Positions 8,465 to 16,363 of a DNA stretch of 64,000 nt are shown here, in pieces. Each line of letters starts with the position of its first letter. Positions within the stretch are counted from its first letter, which is position 1. The notes under the pieces were generated by a model. It saw nothing but the letters and a program-made list of their open reading frames with translations, searched no databases and was not told where the DNA came from. A program made the translations under genes and the position numbers. Source of the stretch: CAYYKD01 sp964471825 (GTDB lineage Bacteria; Spirochaetota; GWE2-31-10; CAYYKD01); NCBI GenBank assembly GCA_964471825.1, contig CAYYKD010000013.1:1-64000 (forward strand). Direction: 5' to 3'.

Positions 8465-9623
8465 CGATAATAGAAATAAACCGGAAACACCGGAATCAGG
8501 TGAAAAAAATTCGGCAGTAAATAATATTAATGAAAATAATCCTGATAATGAAAATATTCTTTTTAAGGATAATATTCTTTTTAAGGATAATATTAATGAA
8601 AATCATGAACAGGTGAAATTTACACGCTCCGGAAGATTTATCGAGGAGAGAAAGGAATACTGGACAACCATCGCACAAATTATAGATAGAACAAAGGGAC
8701 ATAAGTTAAAAAGGCTAAACGATCATGAGTTTGTTGAGCTTCCTGATCTATACAGAAAGATAACCACAGATGCCGAGACCTCACGAACGCTGAGACTATC
8801 ACCTGATGTAGTTGACTATATCGACAATCTGGTCATTGGACTTCATAATCTTCTATATTCGGTCAACAGGCCTGTATTCAGAGAGTTAAACAGATACCTG
8901 GTTGATGATTTTTCCATGGCTATAAAGAAGAATTGGATCTGTTTTGCGGTAATTATTGTGTTATTCTTCGGTTCAATACTGGGGTCAACTCTTCTTGTTT
9001 ATAAAAACTCAAGACTTGCAGCAAGACTGATTAGCGAGGAAACACTAACAGCAATGGTTGATTCATTTAGTGATGATAAATTTAAATCAAGAGATCTGAA
9101 TTCAAATTTTTATATGACGGGTTACTATATAAAAAACAATGTCTCGATTGCTCTCACAAGTTTTGCATCGGGAATTCTATTTGGGGTTGGGGCAATCTTT
9201 ATTATTATCTATAACGGGATAATGATAGGTACAATTCAGGGTTTCATTATAAAGGCAGGCTATGGCGGTAATTTTTTTAACTTTGTAACAGCACATTCAT
9301 CACTTGAGCTGTTGGGCATCTGCCTTGCAGGTGGTTCAGGACTTGCAATGGGTCTCTCTATATTGTTTCCCGGTAGCCTGAGACGGCTTGATTCACTTAG
9401 AAATAAGAGCCGAGAGATCATGCCGATCGCATTTGTTGCCGCAATATTTATTACTGCAGCCGCATTTATTGAAGGGTTTTTATCACCATCAAAGGCTCCA
9501 TATGCCATAAAACTAGCAGTTATGATAATCACATTTATTTTTATAATAATTTACTCGATTAGAATGTTTTTTTCGGGTATAATCAGAAAAATTTATTTTA
9601 AGAGGACGATCTATGGAAAATAA
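8457..9623 (+). CDS. Stage II sporulation protein M (SpoIIM/DUF95) family membrane protein
   Basis: About 388 residues. A low-complexity Asn/Asp-rich N-terminus (including an 18-bp tandem duplication) precedes a soluble helical region beginning with FIEERKEYW. SpoIIM-type membrane segments follow, with GFIIKAGYGGNFFNFVTAHSSLELLG as the diagnostic stretch. ATG 8457 is preferred because GAGG lies eight bases upstream; ATG 8451 and TTG 8433 are possible. It overlaps the end of the RDD gene by eight bases. Outside spore formers, SpoIIM-like proteins sit in RDD/MoxR/DUF58 clusters and are thought to act in envelope or membrane complexes. Confidence 0.88.
   Translation: MNDDNRNKPETPESGEKNSAVNNINENNPDNENILFKDNILFKDNINENHEQVKFTRSGRFIEERKEYWTTIAQIIDRTKGHKLKRLNDHEFVELPDLYRKITTDAETSRTLRLSPDVVDYIDNLVIGLHNLLYSVNRPVFRELNRYLVDDFSMAIKKNWICFAVIIVLFFGSILGSTLLVYKNSRLAARLISEETLTAMVDSFSDDKFKSRDLNSNFYMTGYYIKNNVSIALTSFASGILFGVGAIFIIIYNGIMIGTIQGFIIKAGYGGNFFNFVTAHSSLELLGICLAGGSGLAMGLSILFPGSLRRLDSLRNKSREIMPIAFVAAIFITAAAFIEGFLSPSKAPYAIKLAVMIITFIFIIIYSIRMFFSGIIRKIYFKRTIYGK
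8553..8588 (+). repeat. 18-bp tandem duplication inside SpoIIM-like gene
   Basis: Two perfect adjacent copies of AATATTCTTTTTAAGGAT, in frame, encoding NILFKD twice in the disordered N-terminus. Confidence 0.9.
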
Positions 9624-10539
9624 CATCAAGAAGATGAACATTACGGAGTTGATTGACAGAGCATTTAGAATGAGTTTCTCGTGCCTAAAAAGCTATCTAA
9701 AGATCTATGGTATACTTGTTTTGATATATCTGGTTCTTGCAGCAGCTGCTGTCTTGTTTCTCGCAATATTTATCGGATTTAATAATTTTGATACTATTAC
9801 CGGTCTATTTAGTGATCCTGAGTCATTTTTCAGGTCAAATATTATTACACCGGACTTCTCTATTATCGGGGCATTTTCTATTGTGTTTGTGATATTTGGA
9901 ATTCTTGCCTTAGTGATAAACAGTTACTACACAGGGATCTCACTTGATATGTTTATCAAGAGTTTCCGGGGGGAACAGTGGACCTATAGAGAGTCATTTG
10001 AGATGGTTAAGTCAAAAATCGGCTCTATTATCGGGGCATCATTCTTGACCATACTACTTGTGTTTGCAGGGGTATTAGCCTGCTGCATAGGTTACATACC
10101 GATGATGGCGTTAGTCTCCCTTACATTGACGGCACTTGTCTTTGAGAACCTCAAGGCCGGTACTGCAGTATCAAGATCATTTAAACTGGTTGGTTATAGT
10201 TTCTGGGGTGTCCTGGGTGCATGGTCATTATACTTTCTAATCTATATCGGCGTATCAATGATCTCAGGATCACTCAGTCTTGTTCTCTTTCAACTTTCAT
10301 CTGCTGTCTCAGGTATGCTTAATATTACAATTCCGTCATTTACAGTCACAATTATCGCACAGATCATTCAGATATGTATAGGTTTTATCTTTTCTGCCTT
10401 TGCACTTTCATTTAATGTCTGCATCTATTTTAATCAGAAGATAAAATATGAAAACTATGGAGTAGAATCTCTTGTGCAGGATATGGTTGAACGAGCTGAA
10501 GAAGTTTTAACCGATGATCAGTATAGAAACGGCAAATAG
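9613..10539 (+). CDS. Polytopic membrane protein of the MoxR/DUF58 cluster
   Basis: A 308-residue protein with about six hydrophobic segments and a short cytoplasmic N-terminus (MNITELIDRAFRMSFSCLKSYLK) typical of the glycerophosphodiester-phosphodiesterase-like membrane domain/DUF975 type. It overlaps the SpoIIM-like gene by 11 bases and precedes the DUF4129-like gene by 20 bases. I cannot assign a biochemical activity. Conserved clustering suggests it is a structural component of the same membrane assembly. Confidence 0.75.
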   Translation: MENNIKKMNITELIDRAFRMSFSCLKSYLKIYGILVLIYLVLAAAAVLFLAIFIGFNNFDTITGLFSDPESFFRSNIITPDFSIIGAFSIVFVIFGILALVINSYYTGISLDMFIKSFRGEQWTYRESFEMVKSKIGSIIGASFLTILLVFAGVLACCIGYIPMMALVSLTLTALVFENLKAGTAVSRSFKLVGYSFWGVLGAWSLYFLIYIGVSMISGSLSLVLFQLSSAVSGMLNITIPSFTVTIIAQIIQICIGFIFSAFALSFNVCIYFNQKIKYENYGVESLVQDMVERAEEVLTDDQYRNGK

Positions 10540-10559
10540 ATATAAACAGGGCTAATCGG

Positions 10560-11354
10560 ATGAAAAGTTTTATTTTTTTGGGATTCTCTCTATTATTGAT
10601 AATTGTTAACCAAACGCTTTTTTCATCCGAAGTCGCCCATAAAAAAATTGACAAAACAGTTGAGCGGATAGTAAAAACCGAAAAGGCCAAGGTAGAATTC
10701 AGAGAGTATACAGAATCACTGTTTCGTTCAATTATTGGGTTTATCGGGAACACACTTAAGGACAGGAAAACTCTTATTAGAAGAATGGCTATATTTATCA
10801 TATCGGTATTAGTTCTATTCTTGCTGTCTATCGGGCTTATTGCAATCTATGAGACCATGATTTCCAGGAGTATATCAAACAACAGAAAGAATCGTGGTAT
10901 AAACAGCATAGTAAATGGTGAACTCACTCTTAGTGAACTCAATAGACTTGAAAATGAAAACAGGTTTAACGAGGCACTTGTATTGATGCATAGAATGTCA
11001 GTTCAGTATCTAAACGCCTGTGGTATCGTAATAAGGAAAAATGAGACTAATCGTGGATTCCTAAGGCTTATCGGCGATAGTAGTCTAAGAGAACCATTTG
11101 AGCGACTGTTTGTCGCTGCGGAGATGATCTCATTTGACAACTACTGTACAGATAATGCCTTCTATCAATCGCATAGACAGATATTTAATGACTGTTTTAT
11201 ATCTGCAGACACCGGTGCCAACGGCCTATTCTACGGGAATAAGAGTGATAATAATAGAAATGATAATAGAACTGATAATAGAATTAATAGTATAGATGGT
11301 AGTATAAATGGTAATTCAAGAAAAAATTTAACCTCATCTAAGTGGAATAAATGA
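10560..11354 (+). CDS. DUF4129-like membrane protein
   Basis: A 264-residue protein with an N-terminal signal/anchor (about 1-24), a second membrane segment (about 77-100), then a soluble domain containing LTLSELNRLENENRFNEALVLMHRM and FERLFVAAEMISFDNY. That matches the helical C-terminal domain of DUF4129 proteins found beside DUF4350, MoxR and DUF58 genes. The tail is Asn-rich and low in complexity. The stop overlaps the start of the next gene (ATGA at 11351-11354). The family assignment is mainly by context and the two-helix motif. Confidence 0.65.
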   Translation: MKSFIFLGFSLLLIIVNQTLFSSEVAHKKIDKTVERIVKTEKAKVEFREYTESLFRSIIGFIGNTLKDRKTLIRRMAIFIISVLVLFLLSIGLIAIYETMISRSISNNRKNRGINSIVNGELTLSELNRLENENRFNEALVLMHRMSVQYLNACGIVIRKNETNRGFLRLIGDSSLREPFERLFVAAEMISFDNYCTDNAFYQSHRQIFNDCFISADTGANGLFYGNKSDNNRNDNRTDNRINSIDGSINGNSRKNLTSSKWNK

Positions 11355-12142
11355 TGAAAAAAATTATAACTTCATTGGTCCTATCTGTTTTTATCTCTAT
11401 GGTGGTATTTTCAATATATAAGCTGATTCAATACAATAGCACATATCAGGCTACCGGTTTTCCATTTGATTCATTTCTATCAAGCAGTCGACACCGCCTA
11501 TATGAAACAATCCTTATCGAGTCAGGTCTAAAAGTCAAATCAGGTGTTAGAATTAATGGTAAAATTACTGAAAAAAAGATAACAGAGACAAACATAATTA
11601 ATAATAAGTCAGCTGAATTCAAAGTAATAATTGATGAGTCGCTCTATAGCATCGATGAGCTAAAGACCATCCTAGAAAATGATAGTGCCATAGAATATGC
11701 AACTAAAATATACTTTGTAAAACCTGCCGATTACAGCAGTAAGCCGAGAGATTTTTTTATAATTAAACCGGATATAAATAAATATGGAGATGGCGTCTCC
11801 GATCTCTATCTGTCCTCAGACTACAACTATCTTGATAAATTGGACGAGATACTTAGTGATCTTAAAAATCTATCAGATGGAACAGGCAAAAAACATGAGT
11901 TTCATCATAGCGTTATACTTTCCAGTAAAAATGAGGTCTACGCCATAGCACTAACCGATAAAAATAAGGTATCTGTTAAAAACATCATCTTCTTTGACAA
12001 TGCAATATTTAGTGACTACTCAATACTAAAAAGTGATAATGCACGATTTCTATATAATATCTGTTCTGATAACAGTTCAACTGTCTACATTCTCAATTCT
12101 AACAAAAACACAGCACAGGCAGTTGAGAAAACAACCTTTTAA
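11351..12142 (+). CDS. DUF4350-like protein, N-terminal part (probably frameshifted gene)
   Basis: A 263-residue reading frame: membrane anchor (about 5-25), RHRLYETILIESG, then a Rossmann/GATase-like region. It ends with VKNIIFFDNAIFSDYSILKSDNARFLYNI, the place where DUF4350 proteins have a GD.F...DNA.F motif. It lacks the second membrane segment and C-terminal helical domain of the family. Those appear immediately downstream in another frame (12143-12593, with RRFGN after a membrane segment). A one-base change in the AAAA run at 12128-12131 or the TTTT run at 12137-12140 would join the two. Either a sequencing/assembly error or a real frameshift is likely. Confidence 0.7.
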   Translation: MMKKIITSLVLSVFISMVVFSIYKLIQYNSTYQATGFPFDSFLSSSRHRLYETILIESGLKVKSGVRINGKITEKKITETNIINNKSAEFKVIIDESLYSIDELKTILENDSAIEYATKIYFVKPADYSSKPRDFFIIKPDINKYGDGVSDLYLSSDYNYLDKLDEILSDLKNLSDGTGKKHEFHHSVILSSKNEVYAIALTDKNKVSVKNIIFFDNAIFSDYSILKSDNARFLYNICSDNSSTVYILNSNKNTAQAVEKTTF

Positions 12143-12164
12143 CATTTCCAGAACGGTCGTTATC

Positions 12165-12593
12165 ATGCAGATGTTAGCATTAACTACGATATTTCTGCTG
12201 ATCTGTTTTAGAAGGTTTGGAAATGTGCCTGACTACAACAAGTATATTTCACGAGACATCTCATATCATCTTCGTGCAATAGGGCTCTACTTTGCCTCAC
12301 GCACCAACTCTGATATACTGCAGATTCCCGATCACTACTTCTTTGAGAAACTGAGATACTACACAGGGATCAGAGAGGACAACAATAATGAGCTTGCACT
12401 GGCTGTTGTTAACAGATATCAACTCGATATAAATGCTCTTGCATTTCTGCAGCCGCAAATAATTAATAGTGAGATTTCAAAGGACAGTAAGACCCGTCGA
12501 AAACTTTTTTTAAGCAAGACTGATCTGTCGCAGCTATTAGATATTGATAATAAGAGAATAGAATTTTTAAATAAACTTAAGCGAGGTAATTAG
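12165..12593 (+). CDS. DUF4350-like protein, C-terminal part (probable continuation in another frame)
   Basis: About 142 residues if started at ATG 12165. The membrane segment MQMLALTTIFLLICF is followed by RRFGN and a soluble helical domain (YISRDISYHLRAIGLYFASR...), just as in the C-terminal third of DUF4350 proteins. The ATG has no convincing ribosome binding site, and the open frame extends upstream into the previous gene, where its translation is meaningless. I read it as the second piece of the gene starting at 11351. The alternative is a genuinely split two-gene version. Confidence 0.65.
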   Translation: MQMLALTTIFLLICFRRFGNVPDYNKYISRDISYHLRAIGLYFASRTNSDILQIPDHYFFEKLRYYTGIREDNNNELALAVVNRYQLDINALAFLQPQIINSEISKDSKTRRKLFLSKTDLSQLLDIDNKRIEFLNKLKRGN

Positions 12594-12594
12594 G

Positions 12595-13635
12595 ATGAAT
12601 AATACGATTAATAGCACGAATAATAGCACGATGAATAATACAGATGACCGGAACGGTGACTCAAGCACGGGGCAGAATCCGGGGCCGGCTGATTTTAAGC
12701 GGTTGTATAACGATATATCCAATGAGATAAAGAAGGTTGTAAAGGGACAGGATGAGGTTATCAAGTTTGTTGTAACAGCACTCCTTAATGGCGGGCATAT
12801 TCTACTTGAGGGTTTGCCGGGACTTGGGAAAACACTGATTGCTAATGCACTATCCAGGATCATAGGGTCATGCTTTAAGAGAGTTCAATTCACACCCGAT
12901 CTTATGCCCTCGGATATTGTCGGAACAACTGTCTACGATACTGTTAAGAATGATTTTACATTAAGAAAGGGGCCTGTCTTTACGAACTTTTTATTGGCAG
13001 ATGAGATCAACCGTTCCCCTGCTAAGACACAGGCGGCACTTCTTGAGGTTATGCAGGAAAGACAGGTTACTATTGACGGGATTATTCATCGGTTGGATGA
13101 TCCATTTATCACAATTGCAACACAGAACCCGATAGAATTAGAGGGGACATACCCGCTACCGGAAGCACAGCTTGACAGATTTATGTTTAAGATCAATGTC
13201 GGTTACCCGTCTATAGATGAAGAGAAGTCTATGCTAACCATGTTTAAGAATGGTTTTGAATCAGATCATCTCGAAAATTGCAGCCTGAATATAGTATGCA
13301 CTACGGAGGATTTTAACAGATACAGATCAGCTCTTGACTGTATAAATGCCGATGAAAAAATCCTTGACTACATAGTAAACATTGTTACTGCAACAAGACA
13401 GACTCCGGGCATAGAGGTCGGTGCTTCTCCGAGAGCGACTATCGCCCTGTTTAAATCTGCCCGTTCACTTGCCGCAATCTATGGAAGGGACTTCATTGTA
13501 CCTGACGATGTTAAGGAATCCGCCTACCCGGTACTTAGACACAGACTAATCCTTGAGTCAAGTGAAGAGATGGAGGGTGCAACTACTGATGGTTTTATAA
13601 CTAAGGTTCTAAATAAGGTGCAGGTTCCAAGATGA
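12595..13635 (+). CDS. MoxR-family AAA+ ATPase
   Basis: A 346-residue protein with Walker A GLPGLGKT (73-80), Walker B LLADEINR (133-140), the AAA_3 sensor-1 region (ATQNP) and a C-terminal lid with VGASPRATIALFKSARSLA. The first 30 residues are Asn/Thr/Ser-rich and not part of the fold. MoxR ATPases act as chaperones that assemble or activate metal- or VWA-containing partners. The partner here is the DUF58 protein, whose gene overlaps this one by four bases. The start lies two bases after the stop of the preceding gene. Confidence 0.95.
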   Translation: MNNTINSTNNSTMNNTDDRNGDSSTGQNPGPADFKRLYNDISNEIKKVVKGQDEVIKFVVTALLNGGHILLEGLPGLGKTLIANALSRIIGSCFKRVQFTPDLMPSDIVGTTVYDTVKNDFTLRKGPVFTNFLLADEINRSPAKTQAALLEVMQERQVTIDGIIHRLDDPFITIATQNPIELEGTYPLPEAQLDRFMFKINVGYPSIDEEKSMLTMFKNGFESDHLENCSLNIVCTTEDFNRYRSALDCINADEKILDYIVNIVTATRQTPGIEVGASPRATIALFKSARSLAAIYGRDFIVPDDVKESAYPVLRHRLILESSEEMEGATTDGFITKVLNKVQVPR

Positions 13636-15044
13636 AAACAGGGTTCTCCCCGACCTATAGACTTCTAATTATAGCACTTCTTCCGCTGGTTCTAGGTTTT
13701 GTATCATATCTGATCGATCAACTATTGGTTTTGGTTATAATTGCAGATGTGATAATAGTACTTATTTGCCTAGTAGATCTGTTGTTAAGCAACAACAGTA
13801 AGATAACCGGGAGTCCAGGCTTACAGACTCAGGGTAATCAGATTTTATCTAACTCTATTAATGAAAATTATTCGGCAGATAACAAAAGTGCAACTCTGAA
13901 TATAACTGTTGATATTCCCCCTGTTCTCAAATCACAATCATATAATCTGTTTAACATATCGGTAAAGAACTCTCATTTTCAGAGTCTAAGCCTGTTTTTT
14001 TTGTTTGATACGGGGCCGGAGTTTAGTAGAGAATATTCTAGGAAACCATTTACTATAGCACCCTATAAAACAGAGAGTTTCAGCATTAGAGTTTTCTGTT
14101 TTAGAAGAGGCTCATACACAATAGATAACCTGTTTGTGAGTTACTCATCAATTATGGGATTGTTCAAGTTCTATTCAAAGGTTAAAATCGATGTGTCGGT
14201 GAAGATTCTGCCATTTGTACCTGCCGACAAGAATCCCTTTAGTATAATGAGGCTAGGCAGGAGAGATCCTGCAGGTCATCAAAAAAATAGGATATACGGT
14301 GACGGTTCTCATTTTGAACTGCTGAGAGACTACAACAAGGGTGATGAGTATAGTAGAATTGACTGGAAAGCAACTGCAAGAAAGGGTAAACCTATAACAA
14401 GAGTCTATAGAACTGAAAACAGGCTCTCTCTTGCAATAATGCTTGATTGTGGTCGTCTCCTCTCCTCATCTCAGGGTTACAAGACTCTGCTTGACTTTGC
14501 TGTTGATTCTGCTTTGACCCTTTCCTATTCTGCACTTAAGTGGGGGGACAGCATTAGCCTTACAGGGTTTGCAGATAACATTATTACACATATTCCACCA
14601 TCAAAAGACCTGAGGGCGATAAATCGCATAAATTATAGCCTGAGTACGCTGGATAACGAGATCATTGAGTCTGACTACAAAAAAGCGTTTGGCTACATTG
14701 GTTCGGTTCTTAGTAAGAGAAGTCTGATTGTCTTATTTACTGATATCTATGATGACAGCAACATTAAGATATATAAAAAATGCCTCTCTGTATTATCAAG
14801 GAAACATAGTATTCTGATAGTCCTGTTAAGAGATAAAAAATTATTTGATCTCTGTGATAAAAAGGTGCCAACCTATGAATCTCTTTATACTAAGATTGCT
14901 GCAATTGACCTTGCGAATCGTAGAGAGAAGACTATAAGAGAGATCAAGAAGATTGGAGTTTCGGTACTCGATCTCTATCCTGAAGAGGTAAATAGCGAGG
15001 TTATTAACGAGTACTCAAGAATAAAGATGAAAGGAAAAGGCTGA
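13632..15044 (+). CDS. DUF58 (VWA-like) protein partner of MoxR
   Basis: A 470-residue protein with two N-terminal membrane segments (about 9-52), a beta-rich region, and the DUF58 signature with IDWKATAR near residue 240 followed by the VWA-like domain (IMLDCGRLL near 270, IVLFTDIYD near 365). DUF58 proteins are the usual clients of MoxR ATPases; the gene order moxR-DUF58 with a four-base overlap is the conserved one. The stop overlaps the start of the exporter gene at 15044. The specific cellular task in spirochaetes is not known. Confidence 0.93.
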   Translation: MKTGFSPTYRLLIIALLPLVLGFVSYLIDQLLVLVIIADVIIVLICLVDLLLSNNSKITGSPGLQTQGNQILSNSINENYSADNKSATLNITVDIPPVLKSQSYNLFNISVKNSHFQSLSLFFLFDTGPEFSREYSRKPFTIAPYKTESFSIRVFCFRRGSYTIDNLFVSYSSIMGLFKFYSKVKIDVSVKILPFVPADKNPFSIMRLGRRDPAGHQKNRIYGDGSHFELLRDYNKGDEYSRIDWKATARKGKPITRVYRTENRLSLAIMLDCGRLLSSSQGYKTLLDFAVDSALTLSYSALKWGDSISLTGFADNIITHIPPSKDLRAINRINYSLSTLDNEIIESDYKKAFGYIGSVLSKRSLIVLFTDIYDDSNIKIYKKCLSVLSRKHSILIVLLRDKKLFDLCDKKVPTYESLYTKIAAIDLANRREKTIREIKKIGVSVLDLYPEEVNSEVINEYSRIKMKGKG

Positions 15045-15823
15045 TGATTGAAAAGAACACAGATTTTGATAATGATGCGGTATTGAGTGTTGCAGTCAAG
15101 GCAGGTAGTGTCATACTGCAGAATGGCGGTGAGACCTACCGTGTAGAGGATACTATTAAACGGATATGCCAGAGCTATGACAAACAGTCTGAGAGTTTTG
15201 TAACGCCGACCGGTATTATTGTTTCGCTTACAGATAGATTTAACAGAACTGTCTCAAGGGTTCTTAGGATAAAGGATAGATCGATTGACCTTAATAAGAT
15301 TTCTCTTATCAATCACCTATCCAGACAGGAGATAACTAATAGAACTGACCTTGATACGGTGAATACTAAACTTGATAGCATCATGAAGGCCGGTACTCAC
15401 AACTTACTATTTAAGGTAATTCTTTCAGCTTTTATATCTTTCTTTTTTACACTTGTATTTGGCGGAACCTACCCGGATGCAATGGTCTCATTTGTCAATG
15501 GTGTGCTTATTTCATCATCGGGATATGCTGTTAAATCAGTCAACTTTGATGACTTCTTTAAGAATGTTATATGCGGTGCAATTGCAGCATTTACAGCCTG
15601 TCTTGCTGTCTTCATAGGTCTCCCTGTTGAGAGAGACATTATTATTATCGGTTCAATTATGTTGCTTGTTCCGGGAATCGCCATAACTAATGCAATCCGT
15701 GATACAATGGCAGGGGATCTACTGGCAGGAATATCAAAAGGTTTTGAGGCTGTCTTTGTTGCGGTCTCAATTGCTATAGGGACAGGTTTTATCTTAAAGA
15801 TAGATCTGATAATGAAGGGGTAA
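15044..15823 (+). CDS. ThrE-type exporter subunit (DUF1212, YjjP-like)
   Basis: A 259-residue protein. The cytoplasmic N-terminal region carries the family motif QNGGETYRVEDT (26-37) and SFVTPTGIIVSL; about five membrane helices follow with VPGIAITNAIRD near residue 210, a hallmark of the threonine/serine exporter ThrE N-terminal module. In this arrangement the ThrE protein is split into a YjjP-like subunit and the YjjB-like subunit encoded five bases downstream. YjjPB of E. coli is associated with succinate export and ThrE with threonine/serine export, so the substrate is undecided. Confidence 0.92.
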   Translation: MIEKNTDFDNDAVLSVAVKAGSVILQNGGETYRVEDTIKRICQSYDKQSESFVTPTGIIVSLTDRFNRTVSRVLRIKDRSIDLNKISLINHLSRQEITNRTDLDTVNTKLDSIMKAGTHNLLFKVILSAFISFFFTLVFGGTYPDAMVSFVNGVLISSSGYAVKSVNFDDFFKNVICGAIAAFTACLAVFIGLPVERDIIIIGSIMLLVPGIAITNAIRDTMAGDLLAGISKGFEAVFVAVSIAIGTGFILKIDLIMKG

Positions 15824-15828
15824 TAAAT

Positions 15829-16269
15829 ATGTTTCTAAGCAGCCTATATGCAATGTTTGCAACGCTTGGATTTGCCTTGCTGTTTAATGCTCGCGGTTCA
15901 AAGAACCTTCTCTTTGTAAGTATAGGTGGATTTATATCGTGGTTTAGTAAACTTTACATTGAACAGTTGACAGGGTCAGACATCTTCTCTTACTTTGCCG
16001 CATCATTTATTGTTGGTATATACTCTGAAATAATGGCACGGATTCTTAAGGTGCCGGTAACAGTTTTTATCATAGCGGCAATGATCCCTCTAGTTCCCGG
16101 TGGAGGAATGTATCATACGCTGAGGCTCTCTCTATCAGGTGAAAGTGCAAGATCCCTACAGAGCGGCATAGATACTCTTATGATCGCAGGGGCAATTGCG
16201 TTCGGATTTGGAGCTATAACATCGCTTAATAATTTTATCTCTAGGAGACTCTTAAAAAAGAATAATTGA
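15829..16269 (+). CDS. ThrE-type exporter subunit (DUF3815, YjjB-like)
   Basis: A 146-residue polytopic protein with four to five membrane segments and the motif MIPLVPGGGMYHTLRLSL (about 84-101), corresponding to the PxVPG motif of the ThrE C-terminal half. Length fits the stand-alone YjjB type. It starts five bases after its partner and closes the operon that begins at about 7568. Confidence 0.92.
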   Translation: MFLSSLYAMFATLGFALLFNARGSKNLLFVSIGGFISWFSKLYIEQLTGSDIFSYFAASFIVGIYSEIMARILKVPVTVFIIAAMIPLVPGGGMYHTLRLSLSGESARSLQSGIDTLMIAGAIAFGFGAITSLNNFISRRLLKKNN

Positions 16270-16363
16270 CTATCAAAATATTTTACTGTAAGATATTGAG
16301 TAAGAGGGTACATAAGTGATTATGGGTTTGATAGTGTAATAAAATTTTAAGCGGGGTTATATA

